A stretch of 64,000 nt of DNA from JABSSA01 sp039984715 (lineage in GTDB: Bacteria; Pseudomonadota; Alphaproteobacteria; Rhodobacterales; Rhodobacteraceae): NCBI GenBank assembly GCA_039984715.1, contig JBDWUA010000016.1, positions 564,679 to 628,678 of the forward strand, read 5' to 3'. The notes beneath the pieces are model-generated. The model did not search any database and was not told the DNA's origin. It saw nothing but the letters and a program-made list of their open reading frames with translations. Each line of letters begins with the position of its first letter. Positions within the stretch are counted from its first letter, which is position 1. Shown here one piece after another: positions 1 through 9,210 of the stretch. Both the position numbers and the translations under genes were made by a program.

Positions 1-189
1 TGAGACAGTCTTGCCGTCTTCAAAGCGCAACATGTTTTCCAAGACCACTTTCAGGGCGGCGGGCAGTTTTGAAAAGTCACCAAGGCCTGCTTCGGCCGCG
101 GCGTTGATCGAATAATACGCGACGGATGTTCCGCCGGCGTTCAGTGTGCGTCGCGTCTTGGAGCTGTCGTGACCAACTGTGATGGGCAT
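1..189 (-). CDS. acnA: Aconitate hydratase, N-terminal part (cut by window edge)
   Basis: The minus strand from an ATG at 189 reads MPITVGHDSSKTRRTLNAGG and continues open to base 1 for 63 residues. The stretch with YYSINAAAEAGLGDFSKLP and LKVVLENMLRFEDG is the typical start of AcnA-type aconitase, the TCA-cycle enzyme that isomerises citrate to isocitrate with a [4Fe-4S] cluster; the cluster cysteines lie outside the window. The gene continues to the left, so neither length nor integrity can be judged. It is divergent from the DUF1223 gene across 234 bp. Confidence 0.9.
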   Translation of the reverse strand, partial: MPITVGHDSSKTRRTLNAGGTSVAYYSINAAAEAGLGDFSKLPAALKVVLENMLRFEDGKTVS

Positions 190-423
190 GGATGGCTTCC
201 TTTTATCGAAATGGCGAGATCGTGGTGGCGTATTGTTTTATGGTTGCGAACACTCCAACCAAGTTTGGCGACACTGTATCAAATGGGTAAACTTAGGTTC
301 ACCAAATTTTAACACATCATCACCTTGTGAAGTTTGTGTCCGTTGTTTTCAACAAGTGTTTACTCGCAATTTGTGACCCAAGCTATTAGGTTTAATCGAC
401 ACCAAACAGCAACGCGAGCCTGA

Positions 424-1116
424 ATGAAACATGTGATTCCGATAGTGACGGCCTTATCGACCGTTTTCAGTATCCCAGCATGGGCAGACAGTCCTGTCGT
501 TGTCGAGCTATTCACATCTCAGGGGTGCTCGTCTTGCCCGCCTGCCGATAAGCTGTTTCATCAACTGGCCGATCGCGAAGACGTAATCGCGTTGTCACTG
601 CATGTAGACTATTGGGATTACATCGGCTGGAAAGACGAATTTGCTGATCCGGCCAACGCGGAACGCCAACGCGGATACGCGTCTGTGGCAGGGCGCCGGT
701 CAATCTATACGCCACAAATGGTGGTCAACGGCACAACCGACATCGTTGGAACCCGACCGATGGCGTTGGGTAAAGCGATCAGCGAACATGCCGCGTCTCC
801 GTCACCTCTTGATGTTTCGTTGGTTCGGGATGCGGATGAGGTTGTTATTTCCGCAGAATCCAACGGCGTGTCTGGGCCGCTGATTGTACAGATGTTGCGA
901 TATTCACCTGTGCGTTCATCCAAAATTACCCGCGGTGAAAATGCGGGTAATACATTGGAATATTCTAATGTTTCCGAAGGATGGTTGATCTTGGGTGAAT
1001 GGAACGGTGCAACGCCGTTCGAAATGCGCGCCAAAGCTGAAGGTGACAAGCCGGTGGTTGTGTTGGTTCAGAGAGGCCGAAACGGCCCAATCGTGGGTGC
1101 TGCCCGCTTGCGCTGA
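424..1116 (+). CDS. DUF1223 secreted thioredoxin-fold protein
   Basis: 230 residues with an N-terminal signal peptide (cleavage likely after AWA, residue 21). The mature part starts with a thioredoxin-like strand and a CSSC motif (C35, C38) in VVVELFTSQGCSSCPPADKL, the hallmark of the DUF1223 family. Family members are predicted periplasmic thiol proteins; no substrate is established. The next conserved block HVDYWDYIGWKDEFADP is also typical. The stop codon abuts the stop of the convergent acyltransferase gene with no bases between them, so the two genes share a terminator region or lack one. Confidence 0.85.
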   Translation: MKHVIPIVTALSTVFSIPAWADSPVVVELFTSQGCSSCPPADKLFHQLADREDVIALSLHVDYWDYIGWKDEFADPANAERQRGYASVAGRRSIYTPQMVVNGTTDIVGTRPMALGKAISEHAASPSPLDVSLVRDADEVVISAESNGVSGPLIVQMLRYSPVRSSKITRGENAGNTLEYSNVSEGWLILGEWNGATPFEMRAKAEGDKPVVVLVQRGRNGPIVGAARLR

Positions 1117-1992
1117 TCAATCGTTTTCGGCACGCCAACGACGCGGAACCCAAAACCACTGCTCTGGGGTTTCGAGGATTCTTTCGCCCAACCGGTCGTT
1201 CATTTGCTGGGTCATAGTTTCCGCGTCGGAATGTTCAATCGGTTCTTCTATAAAGCATCGGAAGCTTAACCCGTCTGGCTGCCGGATTGAGAAGAACGGC
1301 AAGACGACTGCATCAAACCGCAGCGCCAGTTCCGCCGGAGACAGCGGAGTCTTTGCGGGTCTTCCCAGAAATTTAAGCGTCGGAGCAACCAAATCGTGTT
1401 GGTCATTCAGGATAATGAGCTGCCCGCCCGACTTTAGGTGCTTCATCACACCGCGCATGCCGGGCAATCCGCGAGGAAAGGCTGGACCTCCGTAAGCTTC
1501 CATCGTTTTTATGTAATGTTCGTGGAAGAATTGGTTGTGCATTTCACGAAAAATACCACCAGGTTCAATGCCCATCGTCAGCATTACAGCGCGTGCCGCT
1601 TCGTAATTTCCGAAATGCCCTGTTTGCAAGATTACAGGACGACCAGATGCAGCGGCGTCTTTCAGCACCTGAACACCGGCACCCTCCAAAGGTACGTCGG
1701 CCATATGTGCCAGAAATTCTTGAGTAGAGTAGTTTTCGATCAACGAGCGTCCGACATTGTTCAAACAAGCGGTCGCGATGCGGTTGATTTCCGTCTTTGA
1801 TTTGTCTGGAAAAATAAGGGCAAGATGCGTTCTTGCGCGTTTGTGGTAATGGGCGATGCGTCCGATGACGCGTGAAATCATCCAACCCATAAACGGAACT
1901 CGCATCCGATATGGCAGTCGCAATGCGAAACCGATTAAAGCCCGTGCGACAAAGTCGGTCGCGCGATGTTCAAACGTGCTGGATGCAGACAT
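1117..1992 (-). CDS. LpxL/HtrB-family lysophospholipid (lipid A-type) acyltransferase
   Basis: 291 residues. The HX4E catalytic motif of this superfamily is visible as HFGNYE (H126, E131). A hydrophobic N-terminal part gives inner-membrane association, and the C-terminal block PEQWFWVPRRWR is the conserved WxHRRW-like end of lauroyl/myristoyl acyltransferases. It probably transfers a secondary acyl chain to lipid A or another lipid acceptor at the cytoplasmic face; the exact acceptor cannot be told from sequence. The ATG at 1992 follows a purine-rich stretch. It stands alone, convergent with the DUF1223 gene. Confidence 0.8.
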   Translation of the reverse strand: MSASSTFEHRATDFVARALIGFALRLPYRMRVPFMGWMISRVIGRIAHYHKRARTHLALIFPDKSKTEINRIATACLNNVGRSLIENYSTQEFLAHMADVPLEGAGVQVLKDAAASGRPVILQTGHFGNYEAARAVMLTMGIEPGGIFREMHNQFFHEHYIKTMEAYGGPAFPRGLPGMRGVMKHLKSGGQLIILNDQHDLVAPTLKFLGRPAKTPLSPAELALRFDAVVLPFFSIRQPDGLSFRCFIEEPIEHSDAETMTQQMNDRLGERILETPEQWFWVPRRWRAEND

Positions 1993-2227
1993 TTCATTCG
2001 TCTCTTTAGGTCATCAACAGGTGGGCTTTTGTGTCGCGACCGCGACCGTCATGCTCAATCGTTGACAGACATAGGCGTGGGCACGGCTGATCACAAGCCG
2101 GAGACCGTCCAGACTGGAAGTTCGTTAAGAGATGCGACACGAAATTCAAAAGAGGAGGCGGCAGAACGGCACAAAGGCCGCTTTGTCAGACGCTTTGAAT
2201 ACTTGGGATGTCGTTTTGAGGTACGCG

Positions 2228-3304
2228 TTAATCTTCTTCCGAAATCAGCATCAGTTCGCCGGATTTTTCCAAAGCACGGATCGAATCGACGATGCTGGCC
2301 ATCGCTTCTTCTGTTTCCGCGGGCTTTGGTTTTTCGCGATCTGAGGATTCTTCGCGCAATTGATCGGCCATTCGTGCGGACATATTTTCAAATATATAGT
2401 CAGACGATGCTTGCATTCCTGCCTCTTCGGCACCCGCAATTGCGGTGACCAATGCGGCCTGATCGATGTCACGCAAAATGCGTGGGATATCGCGCGGTGC
2501 GATGCGTTTCGGAATATTACCAAAGGTAAAGATTGCTTTGCGCACGGCCGAGGCAAAGCCTTCGTCACGTTCATCTAGACCTTCAAGGACGTCTTCGCGT
2601 GTTATGGACGTGCTGGAGTTTAAGATTGCACCAACACGTTCTACGGGATCCTCGTCGAAGGCGCGCAAAGGTTGCGCAGACAATTGGGTCGCAAGTGAAA
2701 GTCCAATGCGGTCTACGGCCTCTGGTGTAACTGAAGCCGTTTGTGAAACAGCATAAGCGATTTGGCGGGCTTGGGGCCCGGGCAATTTACCAAGCAATTC
2801 CGCGGCTTTTTTCGTGTCGAGTTTTGACAACAAGACCGCGGAAACCTCAATGCTTTCATTTTCGACAACTGGACGCAGTGTTTCAATACCAAGGTCGCGA
2901 ACGCGTTTCCATGGATCGCCAGATTCACGTACCCCGGCCTCTTTTCGCAATCGCGCAGCTGTCATTGGATTGATCTTGCCATCAAGAGCGGAAAGAGCAC
3001 CGGCGATCCCACCTGGAAACCGCAGACCAATCCGATCCACTTCACTGGCAAATTCTTCGACGACGCTTGCGACAGTGTCCTTATCGACAACCCGCATTTG
3101 TCCCATGGCCTTGGTCAATTCTTCTTGGCAGGACTCGGGCAATTCTTCGAGCGGGACTTCACTGCCTTCATTCAACAAAAGACGCACAACAATGGCGGCT
3201 TTGGCACGTCGCGACAATGACCCGATCTGTGACCCGACCTGAGAATTGAAACCGCCGCCAACGGGTAAACCCGGGGCGGCGGCGAGGGGAACCAAATCCA
3301 TCAT
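2228..3304 (-). CDS. fliG: Flagellar motor switch protein FliG-like
   Basis: 358 residues. After a Gly/Pro-rich leader the block LSRRAKAAIVVRLLLNEG starts the FliG N-terminal domain; the middle part carries the helical armadillo-like repeats (VSQTASVTPEAVDRIGLSLA), and the segment AIFTFGNIPKRIAPRDIPRI matches the conserved middle/C-terminal FliG block that begins AMFxFEDL in most species. FliG couples stator torque to the rotor at the cytoplasmic face of the flagellar base. The gene is not next to any other flagellar gene here, and the divergence of the central block suggests the Rhodobacteraceae-type variant. Two tandem ATG codons at the start make 3304 or 3301 equally possible. Confidence 0.75.
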   Translation of the reverse strand: MMDLVPLAAAPGLPVGGGFNSQVGSQIGSLSRRAKAAIVVRLLLNEGSEVPLEELPESCQEELTKAMGQMRVVDKDTVASVVEEFASEVDRIGLRFPGGIAGALSALDGKINPMTAARLRKEAGVRESGDPWKRVRDLGIETLRPVVENESIEVSAVLLSKLDTKKAAELLGKLPGPQARQIAYAVSQTASVTPEAVDRIGLSLATQLSAQPLRAFDEDPVERVGAILNSSTSITREDVLEGLDERDEGFASAVRKAIFTFGNIPKRIAPRDIPRILRDIDQAALVTAIAGAEEAGMQASSDYIFENMSARMADQLREESSDREKPKPAETEEAMASIVDSIRALEKSGELMLISEED

Positions 3305-3372
3305 TACGCGCCTGCCTGACTCACAAAATAACTGTCATCAAGCTAGGCACAAAAAGTGAACAAAGAGTTTGG

Positions 3373-3960
3373 TTAGTAATTAAAAGTTCGCCCATTTTGC
3401 AATGCGGTAACCAACGATCTTTCAGACCATGACCCAACACCACCACGCGCGCGAATTTCACGTAACTGTTCCATCGCGGCGACCTTATCGCCTTTGGCCA
3501 CAAGGCCCTGACCCATGTAAGATCTGGCCGCAATATTGTCGGGGTTCAGATCAATCGCCTTTTGGTAATAGACATCCGCCAACGCCAGATCACCCAGTTT
3601 GCGTGCCGTAAAACCACGATAGGTCATGACCCGGTCGCTGTTTTGATCGGGCATCTGGTCCAAAACCGTGATGGCATCGTTGTAGCGACCAGCATAGGCC
3701 AGTTCGCGCACAGCGCCATAAAGAGTGTCTTCGTCTAAATAAGATGTCTTGTCAGGACGCACACATTTGCGAAGATTGGCATCCCAAACGCCATTGACTG
3801 GTTTGGAAAATTTCACCCACTTTTTGATCGATGGGTCCCATTGGCGGACCTGAAAACAATCTTGTGTCGTCTTGGTCGATGCAGGAGGGGTGTCATCATC
3901 TTTCGCAAATGCGAGAGCGGGCAGGCATAGTGAAAATGCGATTACAGCTTGACGGATCAT
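3373..3960 (-). CDS. Secreted TPR-repeat protein
   Basis: 195 residues from the ATG at 3960, chosen because AGGAAA lies eight bases upstream; a longer reading would need a TTG start. A signal peptide MIRQAVIAFSLCLPALAFA precedes a cysteine-bearing region (DCFQVRQWDPSIKKWVKFSK) and a C-terminal half with tetratricopeptide-like helices (DLALADVYYQKAIDLNPDN, YMGQGLVAKGDKVAAMEQLR). Probably a periplasmic protein-protein interaction scaffold; no partner is visible. It lies directly upstream of fliG on the same strand (68 bp), perhaps by chance. Confidence 0.75.
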   Translation of the reverse strand: MIRQAVIAFSLCLPALAFAKDDDTPPASTKTTQDCFQVRQWDPSIKKWVKFSKPVNGVWDANLRKCVRPDKTSYLDEDTLYGAVRELAYAGRYNDAITVLDQMPDQNSDRVMTYRGFTARKLGDLALADVYYQKAIDLNPDNIAARSYMGQGLVAKGDKVAAMEQLREIRARGGVGSWSERSLVTALQNGRTFNY

Positions 3961-4853
3961 AGATGATTTCCTGTTCAATTTGTTTGTCAGATATGCCGAT
4001 AACGCGCCAGGTCTCGGTTTTATGCGGAATTCAATTGTAACATTTTCGTGATAACCCTGATTTTTAGCGTCAACTTTGCCCCAAACCCCTTTTCTGAGAC
4101 GAAGTTCAGAACCTTCGGCTCAAGGCATAGCATGCTTTGAATGGGTGCCGAAATCGCAGCTCATATCAAAAGTCAGTGTCGGTTTAAGGGGCAGGGCAAG
4201 TGCCACCACGAGTGTCTTTGTCTTCATTATCCGTCTCTGGTGTGCACAGTCTTTCGGGAGCTGGAGCAAGGCCAAAAGGTCAACAACGGACGCCAATTCA
4301 AGAAAAATGTACGGACACAACAACTGGCTCAAGAAACACTCAGATTGAGCTGGGTTCGATGCACCAATTGTCGGAGTTGTCTCAGCGATATTGTGAAACA
4401 ACGGGTCAAGCTGGATGGCGGGCTTGGTGATGGAAGAACGTGGACAGGCCAGCCTCGGGAAGGTCATTGTGTGCGATGTCCGCAGGTTGGGAAAACACTC
4501 TGGGTTTCAGTGTCGCCAAAGGGTCGGTTTGATCTCGAAATCACCAACTTTTTATCGGGGTTCTCATAAGGGAGGCTGACGTAAGTATTTGGTAAAAAAC
4601 ATAAATGTGCATTTCGATCTGTGTGAATATCTGGCGGTGAGACCCGGGAATTCGTCTTTACGAATGAGCCGAAATATTCTTTCCTTTGGTCAACGAGGGC
4701 GCGCGTTTGTGACGCTATACCGAACCCTCTAGGCTTTTTTTGGGGAGAACAGCCGTTCGAACAGAGCTCGTCATATTGCCAAATTCATAACTTTCAGGGG
4801 TTCTATTTAGACGCCGAGAAAGAGACTGAATACCCAATTTGTCCAACTTTGAG
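3961..4853 (+). other. Gene-poor stretch, probably decayed
   Basis: About 890 bases without a convincing intact gene. Frames of 60-140 codons on both strands lack recognisable protein character. The only interpretable piece is the degenerate small secreted-protein gene at 4120-4227. No insertion-sequence ends were recognised. Confidence 0.5.
4120..4227 (-). pseudogene. Decayed small secreted protein gene
   Basis: From the ATG at 4227 the minus strand reads MKTKTLVVALALPLKPTLTF, a signal-peptide-like start interrupted by a Pro-Leu-Lys in the hydrophobic core, then DMSCDFGTHSKHAMP and a stop. The next in-frame codons give AEGS. From memory, a roughly 50-residue Rhodobacteraceae family has the pattern signal peptide, CxxG.H..QAMSCAEGT; here Ser became Pro and the Cys codon became TGA. 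That points to a nonsense-inactivated copy. Recalled family, not searched. Confidence 0.35.
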
Positions 4854-5114
4854 TCAGTCCTTTGAAGCCATTTCAACCGTTGATGTCGTCTGTTGAAATT
4901 CTTCTTCTTGCTCGATCCACGTCAAAATCGGAGTGTTGCCAGTCTGGGTCGAAACAACGGGCCGCATGGACAATTGTTTGTCTTCTCTGTCTGCATCACG
5001 CTCACATTGAACAAGTATTTGATCCAGAGATTTGGCCAGACCAATGCGTCCGGTCCGCCTTGCTAAGTCTTGAATCGCTTTAATCTCTGCAACCAGAGAA
5101 TTGAGTTTTGACAT
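4854..5114 (-). CDS. Small helical protein of unknown function
   Basis: 86 residues, charged and Cys-poor, with a predicted N-terminal helical pair (SLVAEIKAIQDLARRTGRIG, then LAKSLDQILVQCERDADRED) and a low-complexity tail. The helical motif recurs in the 50-residue protein encoded at 5169-5321, suggesting a shared small fold. No known family recognised. First of three small minus-strand genes in a row from 5833 downward; probably cytoplasmic. Confidence 0.55.
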   Translation of the reverse strand: MSKLNSLVAEIKAIQDLARRTGRIGLAKSLDQILVQCERDADREDKQLSMRPVVSTQTGNTPILTWIEQEEEFQQTTSTVEMASKD

Positions 5115-5168
5115 GCGAGAAAGCCTACTCTCGCGTTGGTTGAAAAGTCAAAAAAAATGCACTTGGTT

Positions 5169-5321
5169 TTAAGTCGGTTCGTCTTTTGAACCATCCTGTC
5201 CCTCAGGGGGGGCAAACAGGGCTTCGTTGTTCAGAAGATCGTCTAGTGCTTGTGCCGTCGCGACATACCCCTCTTCAACCGCTCGATCACGCGCGGCTTT
5301 AATCCGTTCAATCAATTCCAT
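5169..5321 (-). CDS. 50-residue helical protein, relative of the 86-residue neighbour
   Basis: The minus strand from the ATG at 5321 encodes 50 residues starting MELIERIKAARDRAVEEGYV and continuing ATAQALDDLLNNEALF to a TAA at 5169. The core I..IK..RD.A...G....A.ALD.LL lines up with the pattern in the 86-residue protein (EIKAIQDLARRTGRIGLAKSLDQIL region). It is 26 bp downstream of the gene at 5348-5833. No strong ribosome binding site is visible, so it may be read through from upstream. Function unknown. Confidence 0.5.
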   Translation of the reverse strand: MELIERIKAARDRAVEEGYVATAQALDDLLNNEALFAPPEGQDGSKDEPT

Positions 5322-5347
5322 TCTTACGCACGTCCCATGATGCATGC

Positions 5348-5833
5348 CTAATTGATACAGTATGGGATGTGCGTAGTCGTTAAGAACTCGTGAATCGGTC
5401 TGTTGGCTGGCGTTTTTCCGCGCATCGATGACGCGCTATGTCCGTGAATTTCCGCGTCGGTCCAAGGATTTTGACCTGAGTAAATCTCAGGTTTTATGAC
5501 TGTTTTCGCGCCCGCAGCGTCGGTTCGGGTTGCTGCAATCCGTATCGAATTGAATACTTCGGCTTGGAACCGGCTTTTCTCTTGGTGTCGCCGGGCACGG
5601 TCCAAACTGTCCGACTTGGAGGGCAGGGCTAACGCCAGTAGGAGCGGATCGAATGGATAGCCAATAAGGTTTCCGAATCCATCTTCTGTAATAAAAACTT
5701 GGTCTTTTGACTTGATCGAGAAGTCGCCGCCAACCTCCCTGATCGCCGCTTTGACCCATCGGACCAAGTCAGGTTCTAGGGGGTAATCGTAACAGTTGGG
5801 GAGAGCCTTGAAGGGACTTCGATCAATGGCCAC
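5348..5833 (-). CDS. Hypothetical protein, possibly 5'-truncated
   Basis: 161 residues if the GTG at 5833 is used; the codon immediately before it is a stop and no clear ribosome binding site is seen, so the gene may have lost its 5' end. The composition looks protein-like (DLVRWVKAAIREVGGDFSIK, GFGNLIGYPFDPLLLALALP) with a basic central part and no membrane segment or signal. Family not recognised. A chance frame remains possible. Confidence 0.4.
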   Translation of the reverse strand: MAIDRSPFKALPNCYDYPLEPDLVRWVKAAIREVGGDFSIKSKDQVFITEDGFGNLIGYPFDPLLLALALPSKSDSLDRARRHQEKSRFQAEVFNSIRIAATRTDAAGAKTVIKPEIYSGQNPWTDAEIHGHSASSMRGKTPANRPIHEFLTTTHIPYCIN

Positions 5834-6040
5834 TCATCGCACAAGCTGACGCTATGTACGTTGAGTTTACCAGCCACTTGTACCGGCCCTAGGAATTGCC
5901 GCACGGTGCACTCGTGGTAAATAGTTGGGTATTATTCGAAGTTGATCCGCTAGCTACGTGCACCAATTTACCATGCATTTCATCGGAACAGGCTTTGCAC
6001 CTTTCGGTTGTGGTTTGATAATTTGGAAAGCCGTAAATGA

Positions 6041-8086
6041 TCAACCCCTGCGGCGCCGTCTGCGGCCACCACCTTCTGATTTGTCGCCACCACCTGTGTT
6101 GAAAGTCACATCGGGAAGGGTCACGACAGAGCGTAGGATGGGGAAAGGTTCGATTGAATTTGGAATTGCCGAGGCATTGACAAAATGTTCCTGAAACCGC
6201 GGTTCAATTGCGGTTTCGATTTTGTGAATGTTGCGCACTGTGTCTTCGATCTCAGCACGCGCTTTGGTGTTTAACAATGCGATGCGCGCACCAGTGCCGG
6301 CCGCATTCCCCGCTGAGGTGACCGCTTTCAACGGGACATCTGGGATCATGCCCAGAACCATCGCGTGTTTGGGCGAAATATGCGCGCCAAACGCCCCGGC
6401 CAAAACAACACGATCCACACTGTCGACATCGAATTTATCCATCAGCAATCGCGCCCCAGAATAAAGCGCAGCCTTAGCCATTTGAATTTCACGAATGTCG
6501 CGATTGGTAACCGTTATTTTTGGACCGCCATTGGCCGAACCATCCCACACCAGATAGGAATAGGTGCGCCCATCCAGAAAACAGCGATCCGTCCCGGTTT
6601 GTTCGGCTGAACCGATCAGGCCTGGGGCATCGACGATACCAGCCATACGCATTTCTGCGACCATCTCAATGATGCCAGAACCGCAAATGCCAGTTATGCC
6701 TGATCCTGCAATACTGTCCTGAAATCCTTCTTCATCTGACCAGATATCGCTTCCTATGACGCGGAAACGCGGTTCTTTGGTGATCGGATCAATGGCCACG
6801 CGTTCAATGGCACCGGGGGCCGCACGCTGGCCGCTGCTGATTTGAGCGCCCTCAAATGCCGGGCCCGTCGGGGACGAGCAAGCCAGAACTTTTTCAGTGT
6901 TGCCCAGCAAGATTTCGGCATTTGTGCCCACGTCAACAACCAACACAAGGTCTTTGGATTTGTCGGGCGCTTCGGACAAGGCCACTGCGGCGGCATCCGC
7001 GCCGACATGTCCCGCGATACAGGGCAAAAGGTAAATGCGTGCCGAGGGGTGAATGTCCAAATTCAAATCAGTGGCGTGCAAACGAAGTGAATCTGACGTG
7101 GCCAGCGCAAATGGGGCCTGACCCAGCTCAAACGGATCAATCCCCAAAAGCAAGTGATGCATGACCGGATTACAGACAAAGACAGCATCAACGATCAGCG
7201 ATTTGTCGATCTCGGCTTCATCTGCGATCTGTACAAACAACGCGTTCATGCCGTCGCGCACAGCGTTTGTCATTTCAGTCGCGCCGCCCTCATTCATCAT
7301 GGAATAAGACACGCGGGACATCAGATCTTCGCCAAATCTGATTTGTGGATTCATTATGCCGGATGACGCGACAACGTCGCCAGATTGCAGATCACACAGA
7401 TGAGCCGCGATTGTGGTCGACCCCAAATCAATGGCCAGACCGTATATCGAGCCTTCGTAATACCCCGGCCAAACATGCATGATCCTTGGTGCGTTTTCAT
7501 CGTCACCCAAGTGGACGGCACATGTCACTTTCCAAGCGCCTTTGCGCAGAATGGGTTGCAGGCTCTGTAAAATATGCAAATCGGCATGCACGTTCTCAAG
7601 CGACCATTGCTTGGATAACGCGTCGCGCAATCGTTCAAGATCGCCAGAGGGATCATGCATATCGGGTTCCTGAACCTCGACATAGTACAGTTTTGTCGAC
7701 GGGTTCATTGTTATGTCACGCGCTTCGGCCCGTTTGCGCACAACCTGTTTATGCACTTGGCTTTCTGGGGGCACGTCGATGACAATGTCACCCTGAACCG
7801 TCGCCTGACAGCCAAGACGGCGCCCATCAATCAGGCCGCGTTTGTCTTTGTAACGTTGTTCTACCTTGTTCCAATCCGACAACGCCCCATCCGACACAGT
7901 GACGCCGTGTTTGGGAAATTCGCCATAGCTGGGCGTAATCTGACATTTCGAACAAATCCCGCGTCCACCACATACCGAATCCAGATCAACACCCAATTGA
8001 CGGGCGGCGGTCAAAATTGGCGTCCCATGGGCAAAATGGCCTCGTTTGCCGGAAGGCGTAAAAACAACAAGTGGGTCTTTTGACAC
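6041..8086 (-). CDS. ASKHA-domain corrinoid reactivation (RACo/RamA-like) protein with [2Fe-2S] domain
   Basis: 681 residues. The N-terminal ferredoxin-like domain has C39, C45 and C48 (CGGRGICSKC) and C93, a plant-type [2Fe-2S] pattern. The rest is the DUF4445/ASKHA ATPase region, with phosphate-binding blocks GLAIDLGSTTIAAHL and VVDVGTNAEILLG and a late GAFGAHI block. Relatives use ATP to drive reduction of inactivated Co(II) corrinoid to Co(I) in methyltransferase systems. The tail ends in a run of arginines. No corrinoid protein or methyltransferase gene lies next to it here, so its partner must be elsewhere. It is 93 bp downstream of the agmatinase-family gene on the same strand; bluB, for the lower B12 ligand, is 8 kb away. 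Confidence 0.8.
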   Translation of the reverse strand: MSKDPLVVFTPSGKRGHFAHGTPILTAARQLGVDLDSVCGGRGICSKCQITPSYGEFPKHGVTVSDGALSDWNKVEQRYKDKRGLIDGRRLGCQATVQGDIVIDVPPESQVHKQVVRKRAEARDITMNPSTKLYYVEVQEPDMHDPSGDLERLRDALSKQWSLENVHADLHILQSLQPILRKGAWKVTCAVHLGDDENAPRIMHVWPGYYEGSIYGLAIDLGSTTIAAHLCDLQSGDVVASSGIMNPQIRFGEDLMSRVSYSMMNEGGATEMTNAVRDGMNALFVQIADEAEIDKSLIVDAVFVCNPVMHHLLLGIDPFELGQAPFALATSDSLRLHATDLNLDIHPSARIYLLPCIAGHVGADAAAVALSEAPDKSKDLVLVVDVGTNAEILLGNTEKVLACSSPTGPAFEGAQISSGQRAAPGAIERVAIDPITKEPRFRVIGSDIWSDEEGFQDSIAGSGITGICGSGIIEMVAEMRMAGIVDAPGLIGSAEQTGTDRCFLDGRTYSYLVWDGSANGGPKITVTNRDIREIQMAKAALYSGARLLMDKFDVDSVDRVVLAGAFGAHISPKHAMVLGMIPDVPLKAVTSAGNAAGTGARIALLNTKARAEIEDTVRNIHKIETAIEPRFQEHFVNASAIPNSIEPFPILRSVVTLPDVTFNTGGGDKSEGGGRRRRRRG

Positions 8087-8179
8087 GTCAGGACGTCCTT
8101 TGATTGCTGGCGCGAACCTAATCGTTCCGAGCGTCGTGAAAAGACCTATTTGCGCCTTCTTGGCAATTGATTGCGGCGA

Positions 8180-9133
8180 TCATGTCGCACGGGCATGAAA
8201 AATGAAGCCGAGAAGGTTCAAAAGCACCTGAGCCGCCAGAATGGCTGTTGATCCTGTCGGGTCGTAATCTGGGGCAACTTCGACCAGATCAATGCCGACA
8301 ATCTCGTGTTGTTTTGCCACGATCTGCAGCATTTCGAGAACGTCATAATACAAGAACCCCCCATGGCTGGGTGTGCCCGTTCCCGGTGCGATGGACGGGC
8401 AGAACGCGTCAATATCGATGGTGACATAGACCCGCGCACCAGTTGGAATACGATCAATAACACCTTGTGGGCCAAGCTTTCGGGCTTGGCGCACCGACAA
8501 AATATCGGACCCCATGGACCGCGCGTCTTCGTACCCTTCGCGCGCAGTTGAGCTGACATTGCGGATGCCGACCTGCGTCAGCCCCGTGACATAGCTTTGT
8601 TCGGCCGCGCGTCGCATCGGATTGCCATGCCCATGACGCACGCCATGTCGCTCATCGACAAAATCAAGGTGAGCATCAATTTGCAGGATGTGGATGTCAC
8701 CTTGATCATCAAATGCGCGAATGCAGGGGATGTTGATTGAATGGTCGCCGCCAATCGTGACGGGCAGGGCGCCTGCGTTCAAGGCCGCTCGTACGCCAGT
8801 TTCGATGTTGGCATGACTGCGGTCGGTGTCCGTATGGATAATGTCCGCGTCGCCCATATCGGCGATCCGTACGTCTTGACCCAAATAAATCGCGTCGTCT
8901 TCATGGTCATAAGCGCCAGCATGTCCAAAGCTGAACAGCGTTGATGCTTCGCGCACGGCGCGTGGCCCAAAGCGGGCACCGGATCGCCATTGCGTGCCAA
9001 AATCAAACGGTGCCCCAAGCACTGCCACATCAGCTTCGATTTTGGTCCAGTCGCTGACATAGGGGCGCTTGCCAAAGGTGGCGATGCCCACAAATGGCAA
9101 ATCCAAACGTCCGGTATCGTACGAGTTATTCAT
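8180..9133 (-). CDS. speB: Agmatinase-family ureohydrolase
   Basis: 317 residues. All dimanganese ligands of the arginase/agmatinase family are present: GGDHS (H131), DAHLD (D153, H155, D157) and DIDAFCP (D240, D242). It hydrolyses a guanidino compound to urea and an amine; agmatine is the default substrate, but guanidinobutyrate or related substrates cannot be excluded. The ATG at 9133 has GGAGCAA at good spacing. It lies between the crotonase gene and the ASKHA gene in a minus-strand series that also holds hydantoinase genes, so a catabolic rather than a polyamine role is possible. Confidence 0.85.
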   Translation of the reverse strand: MNNSYDTGRLDLPFVGIATFGKRPYVSDWTKIEADVAVLGAPFDFGTQWRSGARFGPRAVREASTLFSFGHAGAYDHEDDAIYLGQDVRIADMGDADIIHTDTDRSHANIETGVRAALNAGALPVTIGGDHSINIPCIRAFDDQGDIHILQIDAHLDFVDERHGVRHGHGNPMRRAAEQSYVTGLTQVGIRNVSSTAREGYEDARSMGSDILSVRQARKLGPQGVIDRIPTGARVYVTIDIDAFCPSIAPGTGTPSHGGFLYYDVLEMLQIVAKQHEIVGIDLVEVAPDYDPTGSTAILAAQVLLNLLGFIFHARAT

Positions 9134-9210
9134 GGGTATTGCTCCGTTTTGGGGCCGTCAAACATCCGATTTATTCTGGACGGTTATTTGTCCGGTTCAC
9201 TGGACAATAA

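Noticed and set aside
2171..2186. Hairpin ACAAAG-GCCG-CTTTGT after fliG as terminator
   Set aside because: Short stem and no T-run on the minus strand.
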